Assembly (NCBI GenBank): GCA_039881145.1
Contig: JAYKKI010000138.1
Coordinates: 3,154,001 to 3,218,000, forward strand
Source of the DNA: Druceiella hillmani
Lineage: Eukaryota > Arthropoda > Insecta > Lepidoptera > Hepialidae
Direction of reading: 5' to 3'
DNA: 64,000 nucleotides
A program made the translations under genes and the position numbers. The notes under the pieces are model-generated. The model was not told where the DNA came from. It made no database searches and worked only from the letters and a program-made list of their open reading frames with translations. Of this stretch, positions 28,801-42,040 are shown piece by piece (positions within the stretch are counted from its first letter, which is position 1; each line of letters begins with the position of its first letter).

Positions 28801-31623
28801 TAATTATAAAGCAATTGTACTGCCAAATAACTGTAACAGGCTCTTTCCTTTATATTAATTTGGTTTTCAATTTGTTTGTTACAAGTGTGTTTACATACAT
28901 GTTACAAGTGCATTTTAACCTTCGCCGCTAATGATCTAAAATAAACAAACCATTTTAAACTTATTTTTCAATAACATTTTAAAATTTGTTTAATCCTCTG
29001 CATATTATTTCCAACAGGTGTTTTTGTTCGCAATATCTCCTTTAATACTACCTCAAAACCAGTGATTGAGCTATTATTTTGAAAATTACTTTCACGGCTA
29101 ATCACGAGAAATAAACAAATAATTAAAAATTAATTTTGTGAATAATTTTTTTAATTCTCTGCATTATTTCTAAAAGATGTCTTTTATCGGTATTAACGCT
29201 ATACGTATATACCCCTCGTACGTATATATGTTCCTTAATACTTTATCTTAATACGGTAATGTGATCATTGTTTTCATAGAAGTTTTGAAAACAAAGAAGT
29301 TAAAAAAAGTATATGTGAGAAAGCCAATATCTGTTTTTTTTTAAGTATTACAATTTATATTAAAAATGTTGTGCATAGTAATAAATTTTTTTACGATGAG
29401 ATATGTATAATTACCCTTCAAAATAAAATACTTTCATTTACTTATTTTCACACCACATTAAAAATATGCATAATGAAGAGGTGGTAATGAACATTTTTCT
29501 CAAAAATAGGTTTACAATAATCTAAACTAATATAATCTAACTTCACAATAGATTGGTAAAATAAAAAAGTAATAAAAATAAGGTAGATAGTGTAAAGCCG
29601 TATAAAAGGAAACTAAATAATAGAAACAAGGCCACCGCAGAATTGTAAAATTGAACTGTAGTCAAAAGAGTAATACCTTAAACTTTTTAACTGAAATTGT
29701 GTTTGATAACTCACCCTGATATTGCGACCGTGGCGAGTTTGAGATGAAACGCTTTTGAAATAATTGTTTAACTTTTCCGTATAAGTGAAATATCGTTTAT
29801 ATCATGCGTAATTTTATAGTTCAATGTCGCATAGTTATATCGTTTTGGGTCTGCGTAAGCGACACCTATATTAAATTTGCGTGCTAAAAGTGAACTGTAA
29901 AAGGAATATTTTTGATACTTTGTCACGAATTTCGTCATATGTTAATGTTTGGACGAAAAAATGTCTATAAAATGTCGCTCAGTTTGGACGTTCACAAATA
30001 TTACGTTAGCAAATAGCCGCCATCAAAACAGCCGCCATCTCAGTACGCAAATTTATTTAATTTTTTATTCACAATTAATAGAATCAATTTGTAACTGCAT
30101 TAGCATCATCGTTATTTATCGCTTGCGTTCATGGGGAGATGAAATTTATGCTTAGAGATTTTTTGGTTTTGTCTGCAAGTTTGTGTTTAGTTCAGTTTTA
30201 AAATGGTCGGCATAATTAATTCTTTTCGTTGAAGTAATTAGATAATGAGTGAAACGGACGATAGTTTGAGGGTAGAATGTCCGGCGTGTATGGTAGGTGA
30301 CAGTTTACTGAATGAAAATACTTTTCACATGTCACGGTGGAAATTCAATAATTCCATGTAGAGGTTAGTTCTCTTTCGAAGTTCAAGGGACGTTAGAGCA
30401 TGTGAAAGTTGATTTTTTGATTTTTTTTTTATTTCAGCAAGGCAACATGGAGGTAATTCTTATAGATAATGTGAACTAGACCTGTGGTTTGTGTAACAAT
30501 TGTGCTTGTACTTTTATATGTCCCCAGAAAGTTAAACCGTATTTCATTAGGTTTTTAAATTAAAGAGAATACATAATTTACGTTGGTTGTTACACTACCT
30601 AAGATTTTTGTATCCCCATTACTATTTAAGCTTCAGAGTAATTTCGTGGAATTGCAACATTATTTACACTATCGATTACTGTTCCTGGATCTTATGAATT
30701 TAATGTCTTTCATAAAGTAAAAGCAATGGCTTTAGTTTTTTTTCCTAATAAACAATAAATTCTTAACCGAAACCATTATGAATTGGAATATTCCTGCCTG
30801 TGTTGATTAGGTTAGGAAAAAACTTAAAGGACTTGAATAATTAAAAATTTGAGTAAATTTTTAAGCTGTCACTTTTTTGTAATAGAATTTTGCACAAGTT
30901 CCTTTGCACGTTTTTTTTCAAATCGGTAAAGGGGTTCATTTTAAAAGAATGAAAATTGACAATGTGTTTTGATTTAGTATACTCAAAGATTCAACAAAAC
31001 AGACGGTTAAATTGCGTAAAACCTTTGTGAAATAAAATATTCAATAAAATCGTTGGTTTTTACTTTCACGGCTCAATTGTTCAACCGATTTTACTAAAAT
31101 TTAATATACATATAGCGTTTCTCATGGAAATATGAAAAGAATATATTTTAACTCAAGGAAAACAAATGCCATGCGAACAAATCTGCCAATACTAGTTGTG
31201 TACATAACATGTGATATATAATTTAATCCACTGAATCAAAATCATATCATATAATATAATAGATATTATTTAGCGTGCTAATTTTTAGATGTATTTTTGA
31301 TTCGAAAAATATTAAAAAAATAATATTTACCCGTTAAATAAAAGTATTAAACAAATTTACGAAAATTAATATTGTTGTTAAATTTTGACCCCGATATAAA
31401 AAACGTAAAAAAATAAAATACGTATGATATTAAAATATTGGTCCAAAATTTTCATCCTCAGAAAAATAATATAAACAATTAAATAAACCCACATTAAACA
31501 TTGACATGAACACCACAGCATAGAAATTTCTTGATATTTATGAATGTTGCAATGTCTTTGAATACGCTCCAACATTTGTTAAAAACTATCACATAAATTT
31601 GTTATAGTGATGATAGTATAAAC

Positions 31624-31624
<1 letters not shown>
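25860..31624. other. No gene recognised; slightly more CpG-bearing stretch at 29.7-30.5 kb
   Basis: Most of this stretch is ordinary AT-rich DNA. Around 29.7-30.5 kb the sequence is less extreme in composition (for example GCCGCCATC twice near 30014-30040) and contains a polypyrimidine tract plus AG followed by a 15-nt segment with ATGGAG and then GTAATT (30438-30452). This could be a 5' exon of a host gene but could equally be chance. Confidence 0.35.
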
Positions 31625-31682
<58 letters not shown>

Positions 31683-31697
31683 TATATATACATATAC

Positions 31698-31782
<85 letters not shown>
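31625..31782. repeat. (TA)n microsatellite
   Basis: About 158 bp of alternating TA with ATAC and TTTA interruptions. Confidence 0.98.
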
Positions 31783-31995
31783 GGAATGATAGCATGTATC
31801 CAGAATTTTATATCTAAAAAAACATTTTTTGTATAACAGCGTAACGATAGTTATTGAAACATTTAGATATCATCCTTCGTTATCGTTTTTAATTTAAATT
31901 CAAAATATTCAGTACGTTTTTCTAAAAATATTCGAATTCTGAATAAATATAGGATTCGTTACACTTATTCTAATAAATGTGAGGTTCATATTGAG

Positions 31996-32094
31996 TCATT
32001 AATTTTTGTTAACATATTAAAAATTTATTCATTAATTTTTGTTAACATAATAAAAATTTATTCATTAATTTTTGTTAACATAATAAAAATTTAT
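31996..32094. repeat. 33-bp tandem repeat, three near-identical units
   Basis: The unit begins TCATTAATTTTTGTTAACAT and continues (A/T)-rich to ATTTAT. Three copies start at about 31996, 32029 and 32062 and differ by a single base, so the expansion is recent. Confidence 0.92.
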
Positions 32095-35049
32095 GAAAGG
32101 TCTAAAGAATCTACATTCGAATCAACGTTAAAAGAACAATAAATATATTAACATAATTGAAAACAAAAAACTCGAGCCTATTCTTTAAAAATATCATTAA
32201 ATTACTTAATCTTGTCCTCTGGACATCTATACATGAAAGTTACCATAGTGTCTTTAAATAGTATGAAAATATTTCGAAATCCTTCACTAATAAACATGTT
32301 TAAGTTACATCAATTTCTAATATCATTATTTAAAATAACCAAAAAGGAACTAATCACTTTATATGTACCCCAATGAATAAGCTATCCTCCAATATAATAT
32401 CAAAAATAATTGTTTTACAATATATAGTCTACTTTAGTAAATTAAAATGACTATATATTTACATACACTCTATCGATTATCCAATATTATATTATACGAG
32501 GAGAAGGTCGGGGAGAAATCTTTCAATACCGAAAATTTATTGGGAAAATTATTGTTCAAGGAAACGATATGATGTTGTTGAATTAGAACTTTAAATATTG
32601 CATGCTCCTAGTGTTACAACTACTACTCCTAGGTATATTTATGGAATAATGTAGTAGTTATTCCTTAAATATTCCTAGATAATAATTATAGTGAAATTTT
32701 GTTCCTTTCTAAGAAAATAATAAGCCATGAAGAGAATTCTACTCCGCCATAGATTTACTTAGTAGTATACGTCATCTCATTCCATTTTGACGGATTTCGG
32801 GCGCTCTCTTCAGACGAGTTATGCCAGGTCTGGGTTAATGCGAAGCCTTATTGTCTGTGGCCTATTAATAGAGAGACGAAGACGATGCGTGCGCCCAATT
32901 ATTATTGCGCTCCGATAAATCTTATCTAATAAATTTGTGGGAAGTAATCCAGATTTAAACTCAATTAATTTAAGAGCATTTTATGTATAGATCTGAGTTG
33001 CCTGCAGTTTCATTGCAGGGAGATTATTTTCATAAACATTTAAAGCCTAAACTAAATGTTCAATTTCATGAGGCTATAGCTTAGTGATGTAAATGAGTAG
33101 TATAAAATCAAAATAGCAATCTGTCAACTTTTCTGAAATTATTATTATACAATATGACAACTTCAAAATATCACATTTCCTTTTAAACAATATAATATCT
33201 ATTTGAAAATGCAATTATAGAGTCATTTGGAATGAAATATGGTATAATGAATTAATTTAAGTAAACATATCTTTAAACGACGACATACTAATATTTAATT
33301 TTAAGAAAACTAATCTCTTTCATTCCCACGAAAATTTGGTAAAAATGTAAAAAGCTTTTCTTAAAAAGTAAATGTTCTTCTTTTAGTAAATCATTAAAGA
33401 AATTTCAAATATTATTTATAATCCGAAATTATACTTTCGTAATAAATATACGTCATAAATTATACAATTCAATCACAATTAAATATATTTTTACTCTATT
33501 TTCATTCACAAAACAGAAAATGACGTAAAATATGAATAAACTTTACATTATACACGGACACATAAACATTGACACAAATATCACGGTATATTAAGTCTTG
33601 ATATCTGTGAATACGACGCAACGTCGTATCATTGACGAAGTATGGTCAGTATCAACTGTTTTTCGATGCGCTCTTATTGAATTATTAGAGCTTTAATGGT
33701 TAAAGTTAATTAATTTTATTGAAATGTATATAATATAGACAGCCATGTTACAATATTAGTAATGAGTTTGCAGGAAAATGTCAAACAACCTCGGAAACTG
33801 GAAAACGATATGGTGAAGAAAAATTACTAAAAGAAATAGTTTCCATTAGGTTTTGTCGAAAATATGCCAATGTTACGAATTCAGTTTGTTAGTTCTGATT
33901 ATTTTATTTCATTTTCATTATTTATTAGTTTTATGTTTTTACGCAAAATGTTTTTTATTTCCGAGTATTCCCCAAAATCTAAGTTAGAGAAAGATTCTGC
34001 AATCGTAATATAAAATCACGTCAGTGTGCACAATAAGCTTCAGAAAATTGCATTGAAAAATTAGGGTTTTATATAGCGAAACGTTTTTCATGCATTTCAT
34101 GTCATACACACAAATTTTTGTCACGAACTTATAAGAGTAAGGTATTATGCCTTACATTATTTTCATAAATCTTAAACAATTTAACCAGAATACGTGGAGA
34201 TACTTATCATACTTACAAATTTAAATTTTATGCTGATCTTTGAAAACGTATATGGATCATATTTATATAATAATTTTGTAACGAATAATTCAAAAGTTAC
34301 GTCGGTATTTTTAAGTAACCAAAATCATGCGCGCAGGTTTTCACACGTTAGATGTAGATATACAAAACGCGTCAATGTCTGCAAAATGAATGATGCCCAT
34401 GGGAAGTCAGGGCACTTTGAAACTATTTAACTCAAATTAAAATTCAAAGTTTTTATTTTAAAAGGTAACAAAAAAAAGTAAACAGGAACAAAAGTTTTTG
34501 TTTCCGCTAGACTGAAATCCACGACGAAACCCTATAGTAAAATTTACGACTCCGAAATCGTCATAAATTGTAAAATTTACTTGAAACCGGATATTTTTGA
34601 AACGTTGAAGAGTTTACAATAAGAATAATAACATAATATAATGGTAACTTTGATAAAGCATATATCTTAAGGTGATTTATCTACTTAATTCTCCAATTTT
34701 CATTACGCTTTGTTCATAAAAGTCAAAATTGAGTGCAGTAAAATTTTATTTAATTTTTATTATCACGTAGCAAAATGAGTTTCTAATTATTCACGACATA
34801 TTCCTTATAAAACCCCTTTTGTGGTGCAAATTTTATGTAAATATTGTTAAGGCTACTACAGAACGATATTACTTTATAACATTAAACTATAAACGTAAGC
34901 GTGACAAACTATTTTGTGGCAATGAAACATAATGCTAACATCATATGAATGAAGTGTTTCGTCACAATACGCCACAGTAGAAGATATTAGAGAGAGATGG
35001 GTATCTTTCTTCACTAAAATTGAATATAATGTTATTGTTGATAAAATAA
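32095..35049. other. No gene recognised
   Basis: AT-rich sequence. A stretch at about 33560-33620 (ACATTGACA...TCTTGATATCTGTGAATACG) is similar to one at about 31494-31565, suggesting two old fragments of one dispersed repeat. I cannot name it. Confidence 0.4.
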
Positions 35050-35112
35050 AACATCCACCATTCAATGAAACTACGTGAAGTGGTATTATTTCTATTTTCT
35101 GTAATTTCTTTA

Positions 35113-35153
35113 CCACAACCTAGGTTTCGTTGTATTACAACATCTTTAGGTGG
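35113..35153 (-). ncRNA. Mutated hammerhead ribozyme motif in the PLE 3' region
   Basis: On the minus strand: stem I CCAC, box CUAAAGA, extra U, stem II GUUGU-AAU-ACAAC, box GAAA, short stem III CC-UA-GG with the A15.1-U pair, cleavage site GUU, stem I GUGG. All helices are intact, but the CUGA box has changed to CUAA. Position G5 is invariant in active hammerheads, so this copy should be inactive. It differs from the 42.1-kb copy at only two core positions. Confidence 0.7.
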
Positions 35154-35626
35154 GATATTAGCAAAGATTAACTCTTTGGAACAACCAACAGCATTTATAT
35201 GTTTGAAACACAATAGTGGAAGCCTGGTTTGTGCGGATTTTACCATTGCTTATGTTAGTGAGTTTATTGCAGGGGCGCAGTGTAGGTTTTATTATATTAC
35301 CGAGAGTTATACAATATACCAGTATTTTAGTGAGGGTAATAAATTCAATTATTGTTATTATGCTAGGTTATAGAATGCAAATTTTACGGTGTATGTAATA
35401 AAATAAAATGGAAGTTATTTTCGGTAATATATTTATACAAAAGCAAGGGTATTTGAAAGTGAGGACAAGGTAATACACTAATTCTACATATCTCCGATTT
35501 TGTGTATTCATATATTTATTTATTTATTTCTTTTAATTTGTTTTTTTATTACATATACTTATGTGTATTAGTGCTGAAACAATTTCCAGGGTACTGTAGT
35601 ATCAATGTTGTATATTTATATTATAC

Positions 35627-36365
35627 CTAGAAGATATTAAGAATGGGTGATGATATTATATTTAGTTGTTCATTTAATATATTGACTCTGATATCTTTTT
35701 TATGTCTGTTTATTTCTAATGTTTCTAGGATATTAAGTTTATTACCTTTTGTATTTATTTGTAATATATAGGGGGCATTATCAGAATGGAGGTGATGGTT
35801 ATTTTCAATGAGATGTTTAGCAAAGTGAGATGTGTCCGGTTTATTATTTCGCCAGCTGGCAATGTGTTCTTTATATCTTGTATTAAAATCTGTTTCTGTT
35901 TGATCTATGTATACACAATTACAGTCGTTACATTTAAGTTTATAGATACCACTTTTTTATGTTTATCTATTTTTTCTTTATTATTAATAAGGGTTCCACG
36001 TAAGTTGTTTAAAGTACTATACGTACATGTTATATTATATAAATTTTTATTATTAGTTAAGAGTTTTCCTAATTTGAGTGATACATTACCTATGTATGGT
36101 ATAGATTTATAGTAAATATTATTATTATTTGGTACGACGGGGTACATTTCTTGTATTAGTATTTTTCTTAATTTATTATGGTATAGTTTTGTGACTATTG
36201 ATAATTATTTTTTATTGCGATTTGTTTTATAGTTTTTATTTCTTTACGTAGATTGGGTTTTTCTAGAGGGATGATTAAGCTCTGTGAATCATGGAGTGAA
36301 AAGCTGCTAACTTATGGGACGAAGGGTGTTGAGAATGACCATTAATTATGGAGTCTGCAAATGTG
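35627..36365 (-). pseudogene. PLE ORF remnant: RT C-terminus plus GIY-YIG endonuclease
   Basis: Minus-strand pieces: (1) about 36365-36195 reads TNTFADSIINGHSQHPSSHK, LAAFHSMIHRA, a stop, then EKPNLRKEIKTIKQIAIKNN, the typical PLE segment after the RT palm; (2) after a frame change near 36195, KLRKILIQEMYPVV and PYIGNVSLKLGKLL (the pre-endonuclease motif) up to EKIDKHKK; (3) after a frame change near 35955 at an A-run, SGIYKLKCNDCNCVYIDQTE, then DFNTRYKEH and SHFAKHLIENNHH, and on to the stop. The third piece is the GIY-YIG nuclease, with the CxxC and later histidines seen in the zinc-binding form of PLE endonucleases. In the YIG half the glycine is Asp (YID), and the usual G after QT is E, which would probably impair the enzyme. 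The piece lacks an ATG, so simple ORF searches miss it. Confidence 0.88.
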
Positions 36366-38439
36366 TTTGTTCATCCATGCCACAACTTTACGTTCTCTGT
36401 AATGTTAGATACATGTTTATAAAATTTGGCAAGTAGATACTCTATATGGTGTTCTCGATTAATACAAATATGCAACAGAATATAAAAAAAATTAATAACC
36501 TTCAAAAAGGGAGCGAGATTTTTTTACGTACATCCCATATGATGAGGTGTCAATTGATAGTTATTTCATATTAAGATTCGCATTATATTTTAATTTTTTA
36601 ATTGTAAGCACCATTTCCAAAACGTAAGAAGAAGAAATACAATTTAAAAACAACCCTGTCTTAATTTTTCAAGCATGGATTTTCGTTAAATTGCGTCAAA
36701 AATGTTAAGACATATAGACATTTGCAGAACTTTGCTTTATGAGTGTTCAGACATACCATTCTCCAATATTTCTTGTATAGATATTGATGTTTGAAGATAA
36801 ATTTGTATTTCAGAAAAATTTGATATTTCCGCCTTAAAATGGCAAAGAGAAAATATGAAGGAAAATGTTTAAATATACTTTCCGCTTATAAGTTTCTTTA
36901 TTATGTGAAAACTACTAAAAAGAATATTGATTAAACTATTACATTATTATACTATGTCATAACGCCATACACACAAAGACTATAAAATAAATAAAGCAAT
37001 ACTCACAAACTAAACTTATATGTTTGGGTATTGAATGCAGTGCAATTATTTTTCCCAGACTCTGTTTGACCTGTAAACGTATTTGTTTTGCGAGTCTGGA
37101 AATATGGTTTTCTACTATCATTAACCTTTAAATTTCCTTCCGGTTTGGCATATAGGTAATTTTATAAAATATGTTTCATGGATTTTGTAAAAAGGTTCAT
37201 ATCTAAGTGTGCCACAGAAAATGCAAAAATTACCCATCATGCGCTTGACCTCGGATTTCAGGAATGTATAATGCATTACTTAAAAACTAAACAAATTTTA
37301 CCAAAAAAAATAAGGAAATTCTTTGTTTCCACTATGATTCCTGCATCAAAAATGCGTAGTCCATATACACAGTTCAATCATTTGAAAAACATATACTTAA
37401 AAAAAAATTAACTTCACTCGCACCTTAACCCTCGGCTTTCATCCTATTTCCTTCATAATTGGTATTTTTCATTTTCCTTCTGTCATGGCAAATAAGCTCT
37501 TATTTAATTTTTTATTATTACGTATACTTTCTTTTAGCACCGTCTTTATTTATTCAAAGTATACGAGCAGTATCCAATTATGTAATTCCTAAATGGACTA
37601 AAATGTGAACCTAACTTTTACATATGTCATGTAATATGATAACTCACAGCCAAAAATTAAAGAATTTAAAATTATGTATTGTATAATTTTATTTAATTTC
37701 TATTTATGCACTTCATTTTCACTTTTACGGTAACTACAGTATTTTGCAGTTTACACCAGAACTGTTCAAATTCGTTCGCTACCGTTGATGGAAAAAAAAC
37801 TGCTCGCTTATTAAAGAGTCCGTATTGTGCACATAGATTTATAAATTAAAAGCTAATAAACTAATATTTTCAAGCCCATAAAATATATGTAAACACATAT
37901 TAAATAAAATAAACATTTTTATTAGCAAGCATTATGATTTTCAGTATTATATCATATATCTAGTACTTAAAATATTTCATATACTTCACATTAAGCGGTA
38001 GGTACAAGAGCGCAAACACTTAAGTTAAAATAAAATAAATTATTATAATTATGTAATACAAAACTGCGAGAAAAGCAAGTTAATATTTAAAAGTCTCTAA
38101 AACTGATTGAGATTTACTCTAGATTACTTTTCACTAAGTTATTACGTAACGTAGAAGGGAACAGAATAACAAATGGGCGCAACCACCGTCATAGTCTGTC
38201 TATGAATAGGCCTCAGGTATTAGGCTTCTCAGCAATCCATACGCGGATTAACTCAGTACGATACAGTTTGACAATATAACAATACGCAAGTTAAAACAGT
38301 CGAAATTAAACAGAATATCTCCAGAGTCCATTTCAGGTCCTGACCATATTTATATGGGACCTCGCTGCAATAATTTTCTTACAAACAAAGTCGTTATCAC
38401 CAAACACCCGTTACTACACCTAAAACAATAGATTTTAGG
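36366..38439. other. No gene recognised
   Basis: Upstream of the PLE truncation point the minus strand loses similarity to PLE ORFs. The rest is AT-rich DNA. A 77-codon open frame at 37178-37411 has ordinary composition but no recognisable family, and I do not call it. Confidence 0.45.
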
Positions 38440-38805
38440 ATTTTTGTCGATTCATCTGTTTGTCTGTGCGCAGTTTTGTTGTACACAAAAATGTCAGCAA
38501 CGGCTAAATAGATTTGGATTCGGTTTTCAGTGGTGGTATTGAGATTAGCTTGGGACAACATTTAGGCTTAGTTTAATTTCAGTCGGTACACAAGTAAAAA
38601 AAGATACGTCAGTCTTAACATACCTTCGTTGTGCACGCTAATATCAAAACTGGCACAACCGGTTTAGCAGCCAACGTCATATATTAGCGTTTTAGTAAAG
38701 TTTATGCTCATAGAGTTCCGAGAAAAAAAAAGAGACACAAAAAAATTCTTAGTAATTTTTCTGATTCTAATTTCCACGCGAACGAAGTCGCGGGTACAGC
38801 TAATT
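38440..38805 (+). mobile_element. RTE/SINE-like non-autonomous repeat fragment with CGCG...GTCGCG tail
   Basis: The copy runs from a CTGTTTGTCTGTGCGC patch through GGTGGTATTGAGATTAGCTT and GGGACAAC to the tail CCACGCGAACGAAGTCGCGG GTACAGCTAAT. This tail type (CCACGCGGACGAAGTCGCGG followed by CAGCTA) is a hallmark of the 3' ends of widespread insect RTE-type LINEs and their derivatives, especially in Lepidoptera. No coding part is visible. Family assignment is from recognition of the tail. The 5' limit is approximate. Confidence 0.6.
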
Positions 38806-39001
38806 TATAATAAAAACGTTAAACGCAGGAGTTCCTACAGCTGATATTTTTTTGTCAATTTCGAAGCTAAGAATAAATTTCTACAGTATTAATCGTATTA
38901 ATCATAATATCATAAATGTGTAATTTTTAACGAATGTGCGAATAGATGCTTGTTATGCTCTGACTACCTGACGTCCTACACAATATTTCTATTTATATTA
39001 C

Positions 39002-39090
39002 AGGCTACTTTTTATCCTGAAACCTAAAGTGCTTTCTAAGAGAAAAAAAATATTAATGGGTATTCCACGCGGACAAAGTCGCGAGCCGAA
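39002..39090 (+). mobile_element. Second RTE-like 3' tail fragment
   Basis: AGGCTACTTTTTATCCTGAA leads after about 60 bp to TTCCACGCGGACAAAGTCGC GAGC. The first phrase and the tail are both typical of the same insect RTE-derived repeats as the 38.8-kb copy. It lies 200 bp downstream in the same orientation and is internally deleted. Confidence 0.6.
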
Positions 39091-41633
39091 ACTTGTAAAT
39101 TTTATATTTCAAAGCTGAACACATAACATCATGAAGCCATGAAAAGACCTAAAAGAAATCTGCTTTACATTTTCGTATCCATCGAAAATCTATAAATATA
39201 TAATTATGAACCCATCGCTTCTGACTAAACTAATCAAAGGTATTAATAATACTCCGCCGAACCTGACGTAAAATCATTCGAATTGCTCTCACCGTAACTC
39301 ACTTCCTCCTGCTTCCTTCCAAAGCTTTTAATACGTTTTCATAACAGGTTTAAAGTTCGATATCTTGCGCACATATTGCCTCCGATAGGTGTATCTCATG
39401 TATATTCAAACACTGTATTAGTCTCTATGTATGGATAAATTGTTTTTCCGCTGAAGAAGCCTTAAGATTAAGAGCAGAATTTATCTTAAGTTCGTTTATA
39501 CAAAGGAGCGAGATACCGAAGAAATACCTTAAGGGTAAATATAAAAAATTTCTGGACTTTTCAGTTAACGTGCTATCAATTGTTGCTAATCTAATAATAC
39601 TTTTTAACAATTATTTAAAAAACAATAACCTGGAAGGAGATTTATTGGAATGTTTTATAATTCTCATAATGTAAACGATTTTAAATTGAAATAATTAAAA
39701 AATTATAGAATCACCAATTACAATTCAATTTAATGAAAAATCCAAAGTAACTAGTATAAAGTACAGTACAGTATATCAATGAACAACGCACTGTAGGTAC
39801 CATTGAAAGATTTAGAAAAAGATATATGAAGGATATATTTAAATACTTTTAAATTGTTTTTTAAAGTAACTAATGGAAAAAAACCCTTGCTACATATATT
39901 TTAAAAAATTCTACTCAACAATAAAATATTCTCCACCTCTTTCCCCGAAATCTTCAGCATAGCTTAAGCAGAAAAAAGTTTAACTGATATATGCAATTTT
40001 AGGCTATATTTTATCTATTTTCAAATTTTTAATGAAAAATTAAAATATTTTTGTTTATGATATTTCGATTTCTCTTCTTCCCTTTTAGCATTGTCTTTAA
40101 CAAAGCTACAATTTTTATTATTACCTGGAGCTTTTACATGTTGTGTTCCAAATTTTAAAGGTTAAGTATGAATATAAGTAATATCGTGCAAGTAAAAAAT
40201 GAAAAAAATTTACAAAAAGATCGACCGAGGAGAGCGAAACTAGAGCAGATAGAAGTAAAATTATATCAATTCGGTTCTATTCAAAATTATTCAAAATTTT
40301 AACAAACAATATTTAACGTGATCTGAAGTAAAGCAAAATATTTTAAACCTAATTTATTAAAATTGGCACACTCTACAATTTCACTTCCAAAACTAAAAAG
40401 TCGATGGATTTAAGCCCATTTTTTAATTTTAAATGAAATCTGATTTTTAAACTAGATTTCTTTTTCCTCATTTCTTTCAAGCTATGATTATAACTGACGC
40501 AAACAACTGACTAATTAAAATCGAAGCTCACAAGCGTGAAGTATAAAATATATTTTTCCTTTATCCTAATGAAATACTTGGAAAAAATCAGTTAACAGCC
40601 ATTTTATAAGAGAAAGTACATTTTTCGTCCATTATATTTGAAATACCCCTAATGCAACGTAGCTAAAAATGTTGAATTCTGCATCATCGCAAAATTTATT
40701 TACAAATAACGATAAATCTTTTGTATGTATGCATATTTGACATTAAATCACCTGTTGATATGTTGAAATACTAAAATATTATAAATGAACAAACAAGTTG
40801 CATGCTAGAGAAATAATACCATTTGTCGGAGTTATTAATATGGTATGAATATAAATTTCGTTCCAAGTTTTATAAAAATGATAACATTTCCACTCGCGCT
40901 GTTTAAGCGAGATCTAATAAAAAGTATCCAAATACACTTTTTGTGGTATCAATAGTTCTCGTGTCCAAAGTCGCAGATGTTAAATAGTCTATGTAGTCTA
41001 TGTATGTATGTGTGTAGTCGATGTATGTACTGCGTCATATGTAATATAAGCAATGTAAATGAGTGATTCGTTGCTTGATTACAGAAATATAATGTAACAA
41101 ACATCAAAATTAGGCTGTGCTATACATCACCAGGGGCACTATATTCCAGGAGCACCTCTAAATATAAAATGAAGCAAAAAATATTTTTCAGACGACCAAA
41201 GAAGACCGCAAGGCGAATTTTATATTGCGTTTCATATAGCCTTCAGAAATTTAAGTCATTATTACCATGATCATCATTATTATGTAAAATTATATTATTT
41301 AGACATGTTGTAATTATACAGTGAATAATCAAACAAAAGGTTTTTAGAACAGGATTCTCTTTTTACGCTGCATTCTGAGAAAAAAGACCCCATGTTTGTA
41401 TTTTTATTAAGTTGATACTGATAATTTTAGGTTAAGGTCCTCGTATGTTTATCCATTTCTATTATATCTAAAATACGAAGAACAGAAAAACTACGACCAA
41501 TTTAAAAAATATATTGGAAATGGTCGAAAATTGAAAGGAATAAAAGTTTAGAGCTGCACATATTTTTTTCTACAAATTCTCTGAGCCATAAGACGGCAAC
41601 ATATATTCCCACAGTAGTTTCCATTTGCATTAA
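39091..41633. other. No gene recognised
   Basis: AT-rich sequence. The only pattern is a short imperfect TATGTA/TGTAGTC reiteration at about 40990-41030. Confidence 0.5.
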
Positions 41634-41808
41634 TCCCTTCGCATTATATATTTCCTCGGGTCAGCCTTTCATCTCTTACATTTGTGTACACTTTATCGGA
41701 CAATATTATGTTGTGACTTTGAAGGTAATTTGAAACAAATTTGACCAGAATCAATTTGAAGAATTAAAGTTAAGTAGGGGTGCGAAGAGAGATTAGAGAT
41801 ATGGGAAA
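41634..41808 (+). repeat. Dispersed repeat, copy 1 (second copy at 49253-49432)
   Basis: Shared blocks in the same order include CCTTCGCATTATATATTTCC / CCTTATAGCATTACATATTC, TTTATCGGACAATATTA / TTTAATGGACAATATTA, GAAGGTAATTT / GAAGGCAATTT and GACCAGAATCAAT / AACCCGAATCAAT, ending in an AGAGAT-rich part. The copies are perhaps 65-70% alike by eye. No ORF or terminal repeat is apparent, so class is unknown. Confidence 0.65.
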
Positions 41809-42040
41809 AGATTTAATAAATATGTTAGAAAGAATTATGAGATAGATAATGGATTACTGTTAAAGGAAGCACAAAGCTCAGATTTTATTTAAAATGAGAA
41901 AATATAAATAATATCCAATGCTTGAAAAGAACCGAATATTTTTAAAAAGGCTAAAAGTTATTTATGATGGATTAAATAATCATTTAGTTGAGCATACGTG
42001 TCAAAGAAAAGACCATCTCGATACTTTAATAAAAATAAAT

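Larger units (their letters stand above)
35055..36365 (-). mobile_element. 5'-truncated Penelope-like retroelement (PLE)
   Basis: Read on the minus strand, the element contains in order the end of the reverse transcriptase, the RT-endonuclease linker, a GIY-YIG endonuclease with its stop at 35627-35629, and about 470 bp of 3' region. The 3' region holds a hammerhead-like motif and ends with the family tail (ACGTAGTTTCATTGAATGG). The catalytic RT and everything upstream are missing. At least two frameshifts and one stop break the ORF, so the copy is dead. The tail and ribozyme region match the loose ends at 20.5, 21.1 and 42.1 kb, so all belong to one PLE family. Confidence 0.88.

Noticed and set aside
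35065..35373. 102-codon plus-strand frame over the PLE 3' region
   Set aside because: It is antisense to the PLE tail and hammerhead motif and has no protein similarity I recognise.
35786..36112. 108-codon hydrophobic plus-strand frame resembling a membrane protein
   Set aside because: It is antisense to the GIY-YIG endonuclease remnant, which is clearly the real source of the sequence.
37178..37411. 77-codon frame
   Set aside because: Length is within chance expectation for this much sequence and no domain is recognised.
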